Assembly: GCA_963747345.1 (NCBI GenBank)
Contig: CAVVFA010000030.1
Span: forward strand, 124,001 to 188,000
Length of the DNA stretch: 64,000 nucleotides
From: GCA-2746795 sp963747345
GTDB lineage: Bacteria > Chloroflexota > Anaerolineae > Promineifilales > Promineifilaceae
Reading direction: 5' to 3'
Shown: positions 9,472-17,677 of the stretch, piece by piece
Layout of the letters: each line of letters starts with the position of its first letter
Position numbering within the stretch: the first letter of the stretch is position 1
Notes under the pieces: generated by a model
The model's database searches: none
Seen by the model: only the letters and a program-made list of their open reading frames with translations
Told to the model about the DNA's origin: nothing
Position numbers and translations under genes: made by a program

Positions 9472-11973
9472 TTAGTTAGTAAGTTCAAAGACGAACACGC
9501 CATCCTGGCTGTAGAGCAGGTTGATGGCTGGATTTTGGTTGAGTTGGGCGGGATTGAGGAAGCCGCCACGCGCCCCGACGTAGATGTGGGTGAAGCCGTT
9601 TTCGCGCAGCCAATCAGCGGCGGCGGGTGTTGACCAATCTTCGATGTCGGTGGCTTGCTGGTTTAGTTCACGGTTGGCGGCGAACAGGTCGCGGTTGTAG
9701 ATGTGGTCGATGGGCAGGGCGTTGCTCGTGCGTCCGGTGAGGGGATTGAGCCAAGCGCCCCCGTCGTGGCCGGCCCAGGTGTTACCGAGCCATTTCCAGG
9801 TGCTGGCGGCGATCACGGCATCTGGCGGCAAGTTCTCATCGACCCAGGCCAGCCCGTCACCATCTGGTCGCCAGGCGAGGATGGTGTCGTTGTTGAGGAT
9901 GTTGATTTGGTAGAAAAGGCCGAAAATAATTATTCCCGTTACGAATGCCCCGGCAATGAAAGCACTCAGTACCTGCCCCAGCCAATATCGTCGCAGCAGC
10001 CAACGCCAGACCTGCTCGGCAATCACTGCCAGGAAAATGGATAATGGCACAAAGATGGTGATGTACATGCTGTTGATGTTGATGAGGGAAGTGCCGGGCA
10101 AGCCCCAGCGATCTGCGCCGGTGATGATGAAGAGGATGGAAACCCAGGCGACTAAGGACAGCGGCACGGCCGTCCACCTTTTACGGCGCAGGGCAGGGAT
10201 GAGCAGCAGCAGGAAAAGTCCGCCGGCCAGATAAACAAACCAGCGTTCCCAGCCGGTGTTTAGATAGCCTTCCGGGAATTTGTTGTAGCCTTCGATGGTG
10301 GTGGCAATGGTTTTGACGGGTTCGGTGATGCGCAGTAAGTTGATGGCATGGGGTGATACGAGCAGTGCGCCTAAGCCTGCCGCCAGTGCCAGCCAACGGC
10401 CGTTTCTGCCCAAACTCATCACCCATACAATCGCCGCAAACGGGTAAAAAATAGACAAATACGCGAAAATGCACCAGGAACAGTCCCGCTGCCAAAATGC
10501 CGACTAGCCACCACGTTTGCCGCCACAGCTTTGCGCCGCGAACTAACCGCCACGTTAATCCCAACAGAACGGGCATGAGCAAAACGGCCGTTAACTGCGT
10601 CATCCGTCCCCAAGAAACATAGTAGGCAGGGAAGAAGAAGGGCAGCGCCACCAGCAGTGCCGCCAGCAGTCCGACGAGGCGGCGGCGCGTGAAGAACCAG
10701 CCGCCCGCATACACCGTCAGCACCACCAGGGTGTTGAGCAGTTGGCCGAAAATCGAGCAGCATCTGTGCCAAATCCCAGCCCGTCATCAACTGCATACTG
10801 GCAGAAAGCGTGTGGTAGCCAAAATGGTAGGGGAAGCGGTCTACAGGTAAATACGGGGCATAGTTGGATGGTGTTTGACCCTGCTCGACCATAACGGCCG
10901 TTATCAAAGCATGTCGACTCGAATCAACCCAGGGCGGAAAGGCGAGGTCGCGCACGGCAAGTAGGCGGACGCTGAAAGCGATCAGCAGGAGGGCGAGCAG
11001 AGGCGAAATGTTCCCAGTGGAAGGATGAAGGCCTGTCCTGAGGTGAAGGAATGAATGCAAGATGAACGGCGTCGCCAACAAAGATAGATGACAAGTGTCC
11101 AGCCGCCAATCACCAAGACCCAGAGCAGCCAGCCGGAGAAACGGCCGTTTACCAGCGAAACCCATTGCCAAACAAGCGCCCAACCGGAGATGCCCAGCGC
11201 CAGTGCCGCCCCCAGCCAGGCCAGTGGATCCCAATTGCGCCCCCAACTTGGTTTGATGAGCAGCATGAGAATTCCTGGCAGTGGCAGGAAAATGAGTGAG
11301 ACGAAGAGAAGCCAGCCAGTTTGCACAACGGCCGTTCCCACCGCCATCAAGCGCGTCTTGCCATGTCAGTTCGTACCAGGTGATAAACCGTAAATCTTTA
11401 GCAAAGGTAGACGGTACGTCTGGCGATAAGGCGCCTGGCCGCAGCACCACCTCGCTGCTGCTGTACGCATCCATATTGTAGCCCCAAACGGATACGGGAT
11501 TCTCGTCATTGCCGCTGATGCGCAGTGTAAACGTGCGCCCCGCCGAATCGGGCAGAGGGCCAAAGCGGAAGGCGTAGGATTGGTCGGGTTTCATGGAGAT
11601 AGTAGCGGCTGTAGTAGCGGCGACGATGATGCCGTTATCATCGAGGAGTTGGAACTGTAAACGGCCGTTTTCACTCCCCGCTGCCCCATCCCCGGCAATC
11701 AACAATTCCACTTCCCGCAGCCCATCCCAGCGCGAATAAAAAGATTGCTCGATGGTCAGGCCATTGGTAGGCACGGGCAGCGGAGAATTGGCACGGTGCT
11801 GGTTGATGTCGTCGGCGCGGATGGATTGTTTGATAGAACGGCCGTCTACCACCACCCAGGCCACACACGCCATCACCCCCACCAAAAATGGCAGCCATAA
11901 CCAACGCCTGATCTTTTTTTTGCGCCAGGATGATTGAGGGGAAACGGCCGTTGTCTTCAGTAGAATCTATCAT
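9472..11973 (-). pseudogene. Large polytopic membrane protein broken by about five frameshifts
   Basis: Fragments in three frames line up into one gene. It starts at ATG 11973 (MIDSTEDNGRFP), then a TM helix (RRWLWLPFLVGVMAC) and a periplasmic beta-rich domain to about 11345. Many TM helices follow to about 9900, then a soluble C-terminus with DENLPPDAVIAASTWKW. Frame changes are needed near 11920 (an A8 run where A7 restores the frame), 11345, 11040, 10750 and 10458 (a T6 run). The joined product, about 830 residues, resembles large GT-C-like or YfhO-type membrane proteins; no substrate can be assigned. Two breaks fall in homopolymers, which favours sequencing error, but real decay is possible. 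Seven AACGGCCGTT copies lie within it. Confidence 0.7.
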
Positions 11974-11977
11974 GTAA

Positions 11978-12004
11978 TAAAAAAGGCCACCCTTTCGAGT
12001 GACC
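11978..12004 (-). terminator. Rho-independent terminator of tRNA(CAU)
   Basis: On the minus strand GGTCACTC-GAAA-GGGTGGCC forms an eight-pair stem (including G-U pairs) with a GNRA-type tetraloop, followed by six T. It begins 11 bases after the tRNA 3' end. Confidence 0.85.
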
Positions 12005-12015
12005 TATCTCATTTC

Positions 12016-12092
12016 TGGTGACGCCAAGTGGATTTGAACCACTGACCTAGGGCTTATGAGTCCCTCGCTCTAACCAACTGAGCTATGGCGCC
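12016..12092 (-). tRNA. tRNA with CAT anticodon (elongator Met, or Ile2)
   Basis: Cloverleaf read directly on the minus strand: acceptor GGCGCCA paired with TGGCGTC, D-arm GCTC..GAGC, anticodon loop CTCATAA, T-arm AGTGG-TTCAAAT-CCACT and an encoded ACCA end. The anticodon stem (AGGGA/GCCCT) has one A-G mismatch next to the loop. CAT can be elongator Met or, after lysidine modification, Ile; I cannot separate these by eye. It has its own promoter and terminator. Confidence 0.93.
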
Positions 12093-12104
12093 AAAGCGAC
12101 GGGC

Positions 12105-12133
12105 ATTATACCTAACTCAGCCGTGCTTGCCAA
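12105..12133 (-). promoter_or_regulatory. Sigma70-type promoter for tRNA(CAU)
   Basis: TTGGCA at 12133-12128 and a perfect TATAAT at 12110-12105, spacer 17 bases; the tRNA begins 12 bases after the -10 box. Confidence 0.8.
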
Positions 12134-12149
12134 ATTTTTAACACAATCA

Positions 12150-12212
12150 AGACCTCCGAGGTTTTTGCTTATTCATGAATTGATTTGACGTTTGCATAAA
12201 CCTCGGAGGTCT
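12150..12212 (-). terminator. Inverted repeat below asd
   Basis: Two perfectly complementary 15-base arms, AGACCTCCGAGGTTT at 12150-12164 and AAACCTCGGAGGTCT at 12198-12212, separated by 33 bases. It begins 11 bases after the asd stop and probably ends its transcript; the long loop and weak T-run make it untypical. It may also belong to the intergenic mini-repeat families. Confidence 0.55.
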
Positions 12213-12223
12213 CTCGTGCGCAA

Positions 12224-13279
12224 TTACTCCGGCAGCAGACCCTGCACCTTCAACAATTCCGCATTCAAAACAGAGCCACTGGCTGCGCCGCGCAGCGTAT
12301 TGTGAGCAATCGACATGAAACGCACATCATTCACCGGACATTCGCGCACCTTGCCCACCGTCCAGGCCAAGCCATTGCCACTATCACGGTCCTTACGTGG
12401 CTGCGGCCGATCCGGTTCCGTGCGGTAGATGAGTACCTGCTCCGGCATCGTCGGCAGGTTTTGCAGAATCTCGGGCAACTGCCAGTTTTGGAACAGGTCA
12501 ATCACCTCTTCCGCCGAAGCCGACTGCTTCAACTTCACCGACACACTCGCCAAATGTCCGTCAATCACCGGCACGCGATTGGCTTGCGCACTGACTTTGA
12601 AATCAGCTAACTCAAACTTGCCATTGACGTATTTGCCACACAACTTGCGCGGTTCGGTTTCCAACTTGCCATCTTCGCCGCCAATGTAAGGAATAATATT
12701 GTCCATAATATCCAACGACGGCACACCCGGATAGCCCGCACCGGAAATCGCCTGCATCGTCGTCACCACGGCCGAATGCAGACCGTATTTTTCATGCAAA
12801 ATCTTCATCGGCAGCACAATGCTGGTGGTTGAGCAGTTGGCATTAGCCACAATGTAGCCTTTCCAGCCATACGCCTCTTGCTGATGGGGAATCATGGCCG
12901 TGTGATCCATGTTGACCTCTGGAATCAGCAGCGGCACATAGGGATCCATGCGATAAGGTGAGGCATTCGTCAGCACCGCGTAACCCGCTTCCGCAAACTT
13001 CGCTTCGACTTCGCGGGCATCACCCGTGGGCAGCGCCGAAAACAGCACTTTCGGCTCCAGATTCGGCTCGGTGGGCAGCACAATCATGTTTGCCACTTCT
13101 GCTGGCGGATCCCCATCCAACAGCCAGTTCACGCCTTCACCATATGGCCTGCCTACCGTGCGATCTGAACCAGTCAAAGCCGCAATTTCAAACCAGGGAT
13201 GGTCGATCAGGTGCATAATAAAACGTTGGCCGACAGAACCAGTCGCCGCCAAAATACCTACAGGAATTTTGTTACTCAT
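12224..13279 (-). CDS. asd: Aspartate-semialdehyde dehydrogenase (archaeal/fungal type)
   Basis: NADPH-dependent reduction of aspartyl phosphate to aspartate semialdehyde, the branch point to Lys, Met, Thr and Ile. 351 residues. The N-terminal nucleotide loop ILAATGSVGQRF, the catalytic Cys in ANANCSTTS (about residue 149), the loop AISGAGYPGV and the HLASVSV region are present. The SAG(G)YPG-style loop and overall pattern fit the archaeal/fungal branch rather than the E. coli branch. Start ATG at 13279. A T-box leader and a strong promoter lie upstream, so expression is expected to rise when a charged tRNA (probably tRNA-Thr) becomes limiting. No other pathway genes are adjacent. Confidence 0.95.
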   Translation of the reverse strand: MSNKIPVGILAATGSVGQRFIMHLIDHPWFEIAALTGSDRTVGRPYGEGVNWLLDGDPPAEVANMIVLPTEPNLEPKVLFSALPTGDAREVEAKFAEAGYAVLTNASPYRMDPYVPLLIPEVNMDHTAMIPHQQEAYGWKGYIVANANCSTTSIVLPMKILHEKYGLHSAVVTTMQAISGAGYPGVPSLDIMDNIIPYIGGEDGKLETEPRKLCGKYVNGKFELADFKVSAQANRVPVIDGHLASVSVKLKQSASAEEVIDLFQNWQLPEILQNLPTMPEQVLIYRTEPDRPQPRKDRDSGNGLAWTVGKVRECPVNDVRFMSIAHNTLRGAASGSVLNAELLKVQGLLPE

Positions 13280-13305
13280 CTTAAAACCTCCGGTTTTAAT
13301 TTTAG

Positions 13306-13364
13306 ATTTTGGATTGGCGATTGACGATTCTCCTAGCCGTAATCGTCAATCGTCAATCCAAAAT
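13306..13364. repeat. Near-perfect inverted repeat between T-box and asd
   Basis: Left arm ATTTTGGATTGGCGATTGAC at 13306-13325 and right arm mirrored at 13341-13364, ending CGTCAATCCAAAAT. It sits between the T-box terminator and the asd start. Half-copies of the same family (ATTGACGACTGTGGATTTTG) occur near 9443. It probably belongs to the intergenic mini-repeats. Confidence 0.65.
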
Positions 13365-13384
13365 CGTTATTATAAAGTGGCAAT

Positions 13385-13800
13385 AAAAAACGCCATCACC
13401 CACAAATTGGGGCGATGGCGCTCGCGGTTCCACCCAAGTTTGGTATCCGGTATTCGATGAATTGTAATCGGTGTGCTGTCGCATGAACTGAACACTGATT
13501 ACTGATCACTGTTTACTGAGTACCCTCAGTTAAGCTGATAACGGAGCAAACCGGATTTCCCTACTCGTCGGTTTGTAGTAACCATTTTAGTGGTTAGCAA
13601 TTGTGCCACTGATGACTTAAGCCATCACTACAAACTTGTTGATTTTCAAAAAACCACTCCCGGGTGGTGTTCACTGTGGTTCTCGCTGCGCGGGCTTTCA
13701 GCCTATCGACCCTGCGCTCTCTTGAGTAGATACCACTGCTACTCGTCCCGATCATTGATTTGGTTTGTTGACCCAAAAGCAGGTCAACAGCTATTAGATT
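13385..13800 (-). promoter_or_regulatory. T-box riboswitch controlling asd, probable Thr specifier
   Basis: Long structured leader on the minus strand. The diagnostic T-box sequence GGGTGGAACCGCGAG is at 13435-13421. It is followed by a ten-pair GC-rich terminator stem (13420-13411 with 13400-13391) and six T. Stem I elements are seen near 13750-13650: GATCGGGACGAGTA, then AGAGAGC, and the specifier region GAACACCACCCGGGAG. Aligned with the general T-box pattern (GAAC-XXX-A) the specifier codon is ACC at 13668-13666, reading Thr. The TGGA in the T-box would pair with a tRNA ending UCCA. A helix closing TTTGTAGT with ACTACAAA (13630-13570) is a candidate for stem II/III. Identity as a T-box is firm; the codon assignment is an inference. 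Confidence 0.92.
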
Positions 13801-13807
13801 GCGGCAA

Positions 13808-13835
13808 ATTATAAGAATCTTGCCGCACTTGTCAA
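13808..13835 (-). promoter_or_regulatory. Consensus promoter for the T-box/asd transcript
   Basis: Perfect TTGACA at 13835-13830 and perfect TATAAT at 13813-13808, spacer 16 bases. Transcription would begin near 13801, just before the T-box stem I. Confidence 0.85.
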
Positions 13836-13885
13836 GGGGGATTCTTTCACCGGAATGTTGTATTGTAATACTTTTTTGAATATTA

Positions 13886-13913
13886 TTGACATGAATGCTG
13901 GAATAGTTATACT
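13886..13913 (+). promoter_or_regulatory. Promoter for the AbrB/PIN pair
   Basis: TTGACA at 13886-13891 and TATACT at 13908-13913, spacer 16. The antitoxin start lies about 37 bases beyond the -10 box. Antitoxins of this type usually bind their own promoter. Confidence 0.65.
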
Positions 13914-13949
13914 AAAAATATTAAACCATACAGTTATTTGAGGTTTCGC

Positions 13950-14198
13950 ATGACTATTATGACGATTTCGGAAAAAGGTTGGGTTGTTATCCCAAAAGCG
14001 TTGCGGCAAAAATATGCGCTGGAACCAGGGACTGGGGTGCAGATTGTGGATTATGGTGGTGTGTTAGCCATTGTTCCTCTGCCAGATGATCCTGTTTTGG
14101 CATTAAAAGGGTTGTTGATGGGTGGAGAATCGTTAACGGCCGTTTTACTTCAAGAGCGGGCGGCGGCAAAAAGCGAGGAGGACGGGCGTGGCGCATAA
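13950..14198 (+). CDS. AbrB/SpoVT-type antitoxin (VapB-like)
   Basis: 82-residue swapped-hairpin DNA-binding protein. The first half reads MTIMTISEKGWVVIPKALRQ followed by a PGTGVQIVDY strand, the classic AbrB pattern. The C-terminal half (AALKG-like to the acidic tail) would wrap the toxin. The ATG at 13950 with GAGG upstream is preferred to a TTG at 13938. Its end overlaps the PIN gene by 11 bases. One AACGGCCGTT at 14134 encodes TAV. Confidence 0.85.
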   Translation: MTIMTISEKGWVVIPKALRQKYALEPGTGVQIVDYGGVLAIVPLPDDPVLALKGLLMGGESLTAVLLQERAAAKSEEDGRGA

Positions 14199-14604
14199 CC
14201 ACTATGTTTTAGACAGTTATGCTATCCTGGCTCTGTTAAATGATGAACCTGGGGCAGAAAGAGTTGCTTCTTTGCTTAAACAAGCATCTGACCCCGATCA
14301 TGTGGTAGCTATGAGCCTGATTAACTTGGGAGAAGTAACGTATATTGTTGAACGGCGTTGGGGTATTGAGAAAACACAAATCACGTTAGCTTATTTGGAA
14401 GCGACTAACATTCGGTTCGTGGAGGTTGAAAAAAACCGCGTTTTATCCGCCGCTCATTTGAAAGCAAAATACCCCATTGCCTATGCAGATGCTTTTGCCG
14501 CAGCTTTGACAATTGAGTTGGGGGCGACACTTTTAACCGGTGATCCCGAATTTCAGGCATTATCTTCTCAATTTGACATCGAGTGGCTTTCCGCTGAGGC
14601 TTGA
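14188..14604 (+). CDS. PIN-domain ribonuclease toxin (VapC-like)
   Basis: 138-residue PIN domain, a metal-dependent RNase blocked by the antitoxin encoded just upstream. Acidic residues are at expected places: LDSYAILALLND (first Asp near residue 9), LINLGEVTY (Glu), YADAFAAAL (Asp) and TGDPEF (last Asp). The GTG start at 14188 is supported by GAGGAGG upstream and overlap with the antitoxin gene. The pair is an ordinary VapBC-type module; no mobile element flanks it. Confidence 0.85.
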   Translation: MAHNHYVLDSYAILALLNDEPGAERVASLLKQASDPDHVVAMSLINLGEVTYIVERRWGIEKTQITLAYLEATNIRFVEVEKNRVLSAAHLKAKYPIAYADAFAAALTIELGATLLTGDPEFQALSSQFDIEWLSAEA

Positions 14605-14614
14605 GTGTATAGCG

Positions 14615-16234
14615 TCAATGGAATCGAAGTTGGGCCATTGTTTGCGGCAGCAAATCGCAGAGTTCGCTCATGAGCAAGCCGGATGAATAGGTGTATTGGG
14701 CGGCGGCACTGCCATGAAGATAGGCGCCCAGGCACGCCGCCTCATAGGGCGCAATCCCCTGCGCCAGCAAGCCGACAATGACGCCGCTCAACACATCGCC
14801 GCTGCCGCCGACAGCCAGGGCGGGGTTGGCAAACGGCATGATGGTGACGCGCCCATCTGGGGCGGCAATGACGGTGTAAGCCCCTTTGAGTAATACAATG
14901 CAATGCCAGACTTTTGCCTGTTCTTGTGCGATTGTGATGCGATCCAATTCGTTCACTTCAGCGAGAGTGATGTTCATCAGCCGTGCCATTTCGCCTGGAT
15001 GGGGCGTGAGGATGGTTTGAGTGGGTAATGATTTAGACCAATTTGTCGTTTCCGCCAGGATGTTTAAGCCATCAGCATCAATTACAAGGGGTGGTAAGTT
15101 TTTTTTCTCGGCAAAGAGGGTTGTCATGAATTCATTGGCAGCATCTATGCCGGGGCCGATGAGCAGGGCGCTGGCTTTTGTTTCTTGAAGCACTGGTACG
15201 CTATCCACGCTAAATAGTTGGGCATCGGGGATGAGGGGGAAGGTGGCTTCGGGAATTTGCCCGGCGATGGTGGCGCGAATGGCGCTGGGTACGGCCAACG
15301 TGACCAACCCTGCACCCACGCGGTAGGCGGCTTTGGCGGCCAAGAAGGGTGCGCCCCAATACCGGTAAGAGCCTGCTGCGATGAGCGCTGTGCCGAATGT
15401 GCCTTTGTGGCCGTTTAACGGCCGTTCTCCCATCATCTCCCGCGCATCATCCCCTGTCATCACCTGAACGGGTATCTCAGCCGATATGCCAATATCGACC
15501 GATATGCCAATATCGGCCACTACCAGTTCGCCGCAAGCCCCTGCGCCGGGGAAGATAAAATGGCCGCGCTTCGGCCCGGCAAATGTCACCGTTAAATCAG
15601 CAGGAAGTGCCAATTTATCCAGCGATCCTGTGTCACAATTCAGCCCACTGGGGCAGTCCACAGCGACGATAACAGGAAACCTTTCCCGAGGAGTCTGTGA
15701 CTTGGTGGTAAATTTGTTTAGGCTGACCAGATTCGTTTTGTGTGTGGCGGCAAGTTGGGCAGAACGGCCGTTTATCCCCCTCTTCACCTGCTCCATCAAC
15801 GCCGCCAACTCGCCCTCAATTGGTCTTGTTACGCCAGTGCCTAGCAGCCCATCAATCAGTAAATCCGTGATGCTCAGTCGGGTGTGCAGGACGCGATAGC
15901 GTTGGTCAAATCCAGCTTCCACGGCAAATAGCCCCAGCGCCACGATTTTGGCATAGTTTTCGTCCTGTTCTGGGTCGCGGGCTTTGGTCAGGTAGAAAGC
16001 CACATCTGCGCCTGCTTCTGCCAAATAGCGCCCGGCGACCAAACCGTCGCCGCCATTATTACCTGGACCAACCAACACGAGCACACTCAACCCAGTAACC
16101 GAATACCGCTCAATAATGGCATCGGCCACCGCTTTCCCTGCCGTCTCCATCATCTGCGCATAACTGGTGACACCAGACGCATCGGCCGCTTTTTCAGCCG
16201 CGACCATTTCAGCAACGGTAAATACTTTGAGCAT
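14615..16234 (-). CDS. nnr: Bifunctional NAD(P)H-hydrate repair enzyme
   Basis: Repairs hydrated NADH/NADPH. The N-terminal YjeF-type half (about residues 1-230) is the epimerase, with VGPGNNGGDGLVAGRYL and a conserved Asp in AVDCPSGLNCDTG. The C-terminal half (about 260-535) is the ADP-dependent dehydratase of the ribokinase-like fold, with LTPHPGEMARL and the anion-hole motif GGSGDVLSGVI. 539 residues, slightly long because of inserts near 150-180. A small in-frame tandem repeat encodes DIGIS twice near residue 250. The start at 16234 has GGAGGG upstream. It converges with the PIN gene, ten bases apart. Confidence 0.94.
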   Translation of the reverse strand: MLKVFTVAEMVAAEKAADASGVTSYAQMMETAGKAVADAIIERYSVTGLSVLVLVGPGNNGGDGLVAGRYLAEAGADVAFYLTKARDPEQDENYAKIVALGLFAVEAGFDQRYRVLHTRLSITDLLIDGLLGTGVTRPIEGELAALMEQVKRGINGRSAQLAATHKTNLVSLNKFTTKSQTPRERFPVIVAVDCPSGLNCDTGSLDKLALPADLTVTFAGPKRGHFIFPGAGACGELVVADIGISVDIGISAEIPVQVMTGDDAREMMGERPLNGHKGTFGTALIAAGSYRYWGAPFLAAKAAYRVGAGLVTLAVPSAIRATIAGQIPEATFPLIPDAQLFSVDSVPVLQETKASALLIGPGIDAANEFMTTLFAEKKNLPPLVIDADGLNILAETTNWSKSLPTQTILTPHPGEMARLMNITLAEVNELDRITIAQEQAKVWHCIVLLKGAYTVIAAPDGRVTIMPFANPALAVGGSGDVLSGVIVGLLAQGIAPYEAACLGAYLHGSAAAQYTYSSGLLMSELCDLLPQTMAQLRFH

Positions 16235-16253
16235 GAGACCCTCCAGTTAAAAA

Positions 16254-16436
16254 GTTAAAAAGTTGCAGGGTTGCAAGGTTGCAAAGTTAAAAAGATGCAG
16301 GGTTGCAAGGTGGCAAAGGGGCAGGGTATGAAGGTAACACGTTACTTTTACACCTTGCCACCTTGCCACCTTGCCACCTTGCCACCTTGCCACCTTGCCA
16401 CCTTGCTGACCTTTTACACCTTGTCCTTTGCCACTT
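16254..16436. repeat. Foldback with tandem TTGCCACC octamers
   Basis: Left half has repeated TTGCAGGGTTGCAAGG and TGCAAGGTGGCAAAG units; right half has six to seven exact TTGCCACC octamers between 16355 and 16405, complementary to the left half. The centre GGTAACACGTTAC matches the centre of the repeat at 5852. No spacers of CRISPR type. It separates nnr from the epimerase gene. Confidence 0.8.
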
Positions 16437-17414
16437 TTATAAAATTCCTTCACGCCGATACCAGGCTAAAGTTTCTTTAGCACCTTCTGCAAACGGCGTA
16501 GGCTGGAATCCAAGTTCGGTTTGCGCTTTTTGGGTGCTGATGTGCCAATCCTGGAAGACGTAGGGGGCGAGGTTGATGGGATAGAATGGCTCGCGCCCGG
16601 TAAAGCGCGAGAGCGCCGTCCAGCTTTTGGCGAGCGCCAGCACAGACCAGGTGGGAAAGTTAAAGCGCCAGCGGCTAATTCCCGCCAAATCACTGACGAT
16701 GTCGTTGACTTCGTTGTGATGGAGCGATTGGCTGCAAATATTATAAATTTGGCCGGAACGGCCGTTTTCCAAAGCCAGCATAATCCCCTGCACCACATCG
16801 AGCGCATAAACAGGAAACGTGATGTGCTTGCCGCCATCGACTTTGATGCGCCAGCCGCGTAACGGTTCCTCGAAGAAGAGCCGGTTAAAGGCATATCGTC
16901 CCCAGGGGCCATAAAAGGCACCAGGACGCAGGATGGTGACGGGCAGGTCGTGGGTTTGGTGGTAGGTGAGGGCTAACTGTTCGGCTTCAAATTTGGTGCG
17001 TTGGTACGGTTCTTGTGGATTGCAAACGGCCGTTTCGTCCAGAATACCAGTCGTGGGTGTTTTGCCGACGACGACGATGGTGGATATGTGGATGAAGCGT
17101 TTGACGGAAACGGCCGTTGCTGCCTCCAACAGCGCGTGAGTGCCGGCCACATTCGTCTGCCAAAACGAGAGCGAATCCCCCCAAAAGCGAAACTGCCCCG
17201 CCGCATGAATCACTTGATCGCAGTCCTGGATGGCACGCAGCGCCGCCGCCGCATCGCGGATGTCATCTGTGTACGCCAGGTCTACGCCATGTTCCTGGAG
17301 AAAGCGAGTATCGCTGGTGGGGCGAACCAAGGCACGAACCTCATGCCCGGCAGCCCGCAGTTGGGGAATTAAATTGTGGCCTAAAAAGCCTGTGGCTCCG
17401 GTTACGAGGATCAT
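16437..17414 (-). CDS. NAD(P)-dependent epimerase/reductase of the SDR family
   Basis: Extended SDR protein, 325 residues, related to dihydroflavonol reductase / HpnA-like / 3-beta-hydroxysteroid dehydrogenase members. Visible: N-terminal TGATGFLGHNL nucleotide loop, the TNVAGTHALLEAA helix, a Ser/Thr motif in HISTIVVVG, and catalytic YQRTK near residue 150. The final third contains the substrate cap. The substrate is unknown. Three AACGGCCGTT copies lie inside. The gene ends directly at the octamer repeat. Confidence 0.85.
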   Translation of the reverse strand: MILVTGATGFLGHNLIPQLRAAGHEVRALVRPTSDTRFLQEHGVDLAYTDDIRDAAAALRAIQDCDQVIHAAGQFRFWGDSLSFWQTNVAGTHALLEAATAVSVKRFIHISTIVVVGKTPTTGILDETAVCNPQEPYQRTKFEAEQLALTYHQTHDLPVTILRPGAFYGPWGRYAFNRLFFEEPLRGWRIKVDGGKHITFPVYALDVVQGIMLALENGRSGQIYNICSQSLHHNEVNDIVSDLAGISRWRFNFPTWSVLALAKSWTALSRFTGREPFYPINLAPYVFQDWHISTQKAQTELGFQPTPFAEGAKETLAWYRREGIL

Positions 17415-17470
17415 GTGGGAACTACTCCTGTAAAAGTAATCTCACGCAGAAACGCGGAGATCGCAGAGAT

Positions 17471-17535
17471 AAAAAAAGACGAAAGATAGAGGACGAACAA
17501 CCAAGAAATTGGTCATTGGCCCTTCGTCTTTCGTC
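17471..17535 (-). terminator. Terminator-like foldback below tRNA-Arg
   Basis: Perfect nine-base arms GACGAAAGA (17478-17486) and TCTTTCGTC (17527-17535) with a 40-base loop. On the minus strand it ends in seven T. It begins ten bases below the tRNA. Confidence 0.65.
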
Positions 17536-17544
17536 CTCAGAAGG

Positions 17545-17617
17545 TACCCCAGGAGGGAATCGAACCCCCAACCTACGGATTAGAAGTCCGGCGCTCTATC
17601 CGTTGAGCTACTGGGGC
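17545..17617 (-). tRNA. tRNA-Arg (TCT anticodon)
   Basis: Minus-strand cloverleaf: acceptor GCCCCAG with CTGGGGT, D-arm GCTC..GAGC, anticodon loop with TCT between CCGGACT and AATCCG, T-arm GGGGG-TTCGATT-CCCTC (one weak pair), discriminator A. The CCA end is not encoded (ACCT follows). Confidence 0.95.
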
Positions 17618-17637
17618 AGAGTGGATAGATGTGTGTA

Positions 17638-17666
17638 ATTTTAGTCGGCAAGAGCGGGTTGGTCAA
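17638..17666 (-). promoter_or_regulatory. Promoter for tRNA-Arg
   Basis: TTGACC at 17666-17661 and TAAAAT at 17643-17638, spacer 17; tRNA starts 20 bases later. A second TTGACC lies about 14 bases upstream as part of a short direct repeat. Confidence 0.7.
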
Positions 17667-17677
17667 ACGCCGTTTGG

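Noticed and set aside
13938..14604. AbrB/PIN pair as part of a defence island or mobile element
   Set aside because: No integrase, transposase, restriction or other defence genes next to it; neighbours are metabolic genes.
16254..16436. Possible CRISPR array because of regular short repeats
   Set aside because: Units are contiguous octamers without spacers, and no cas genes are near; it is a tandem/foldback repeat.
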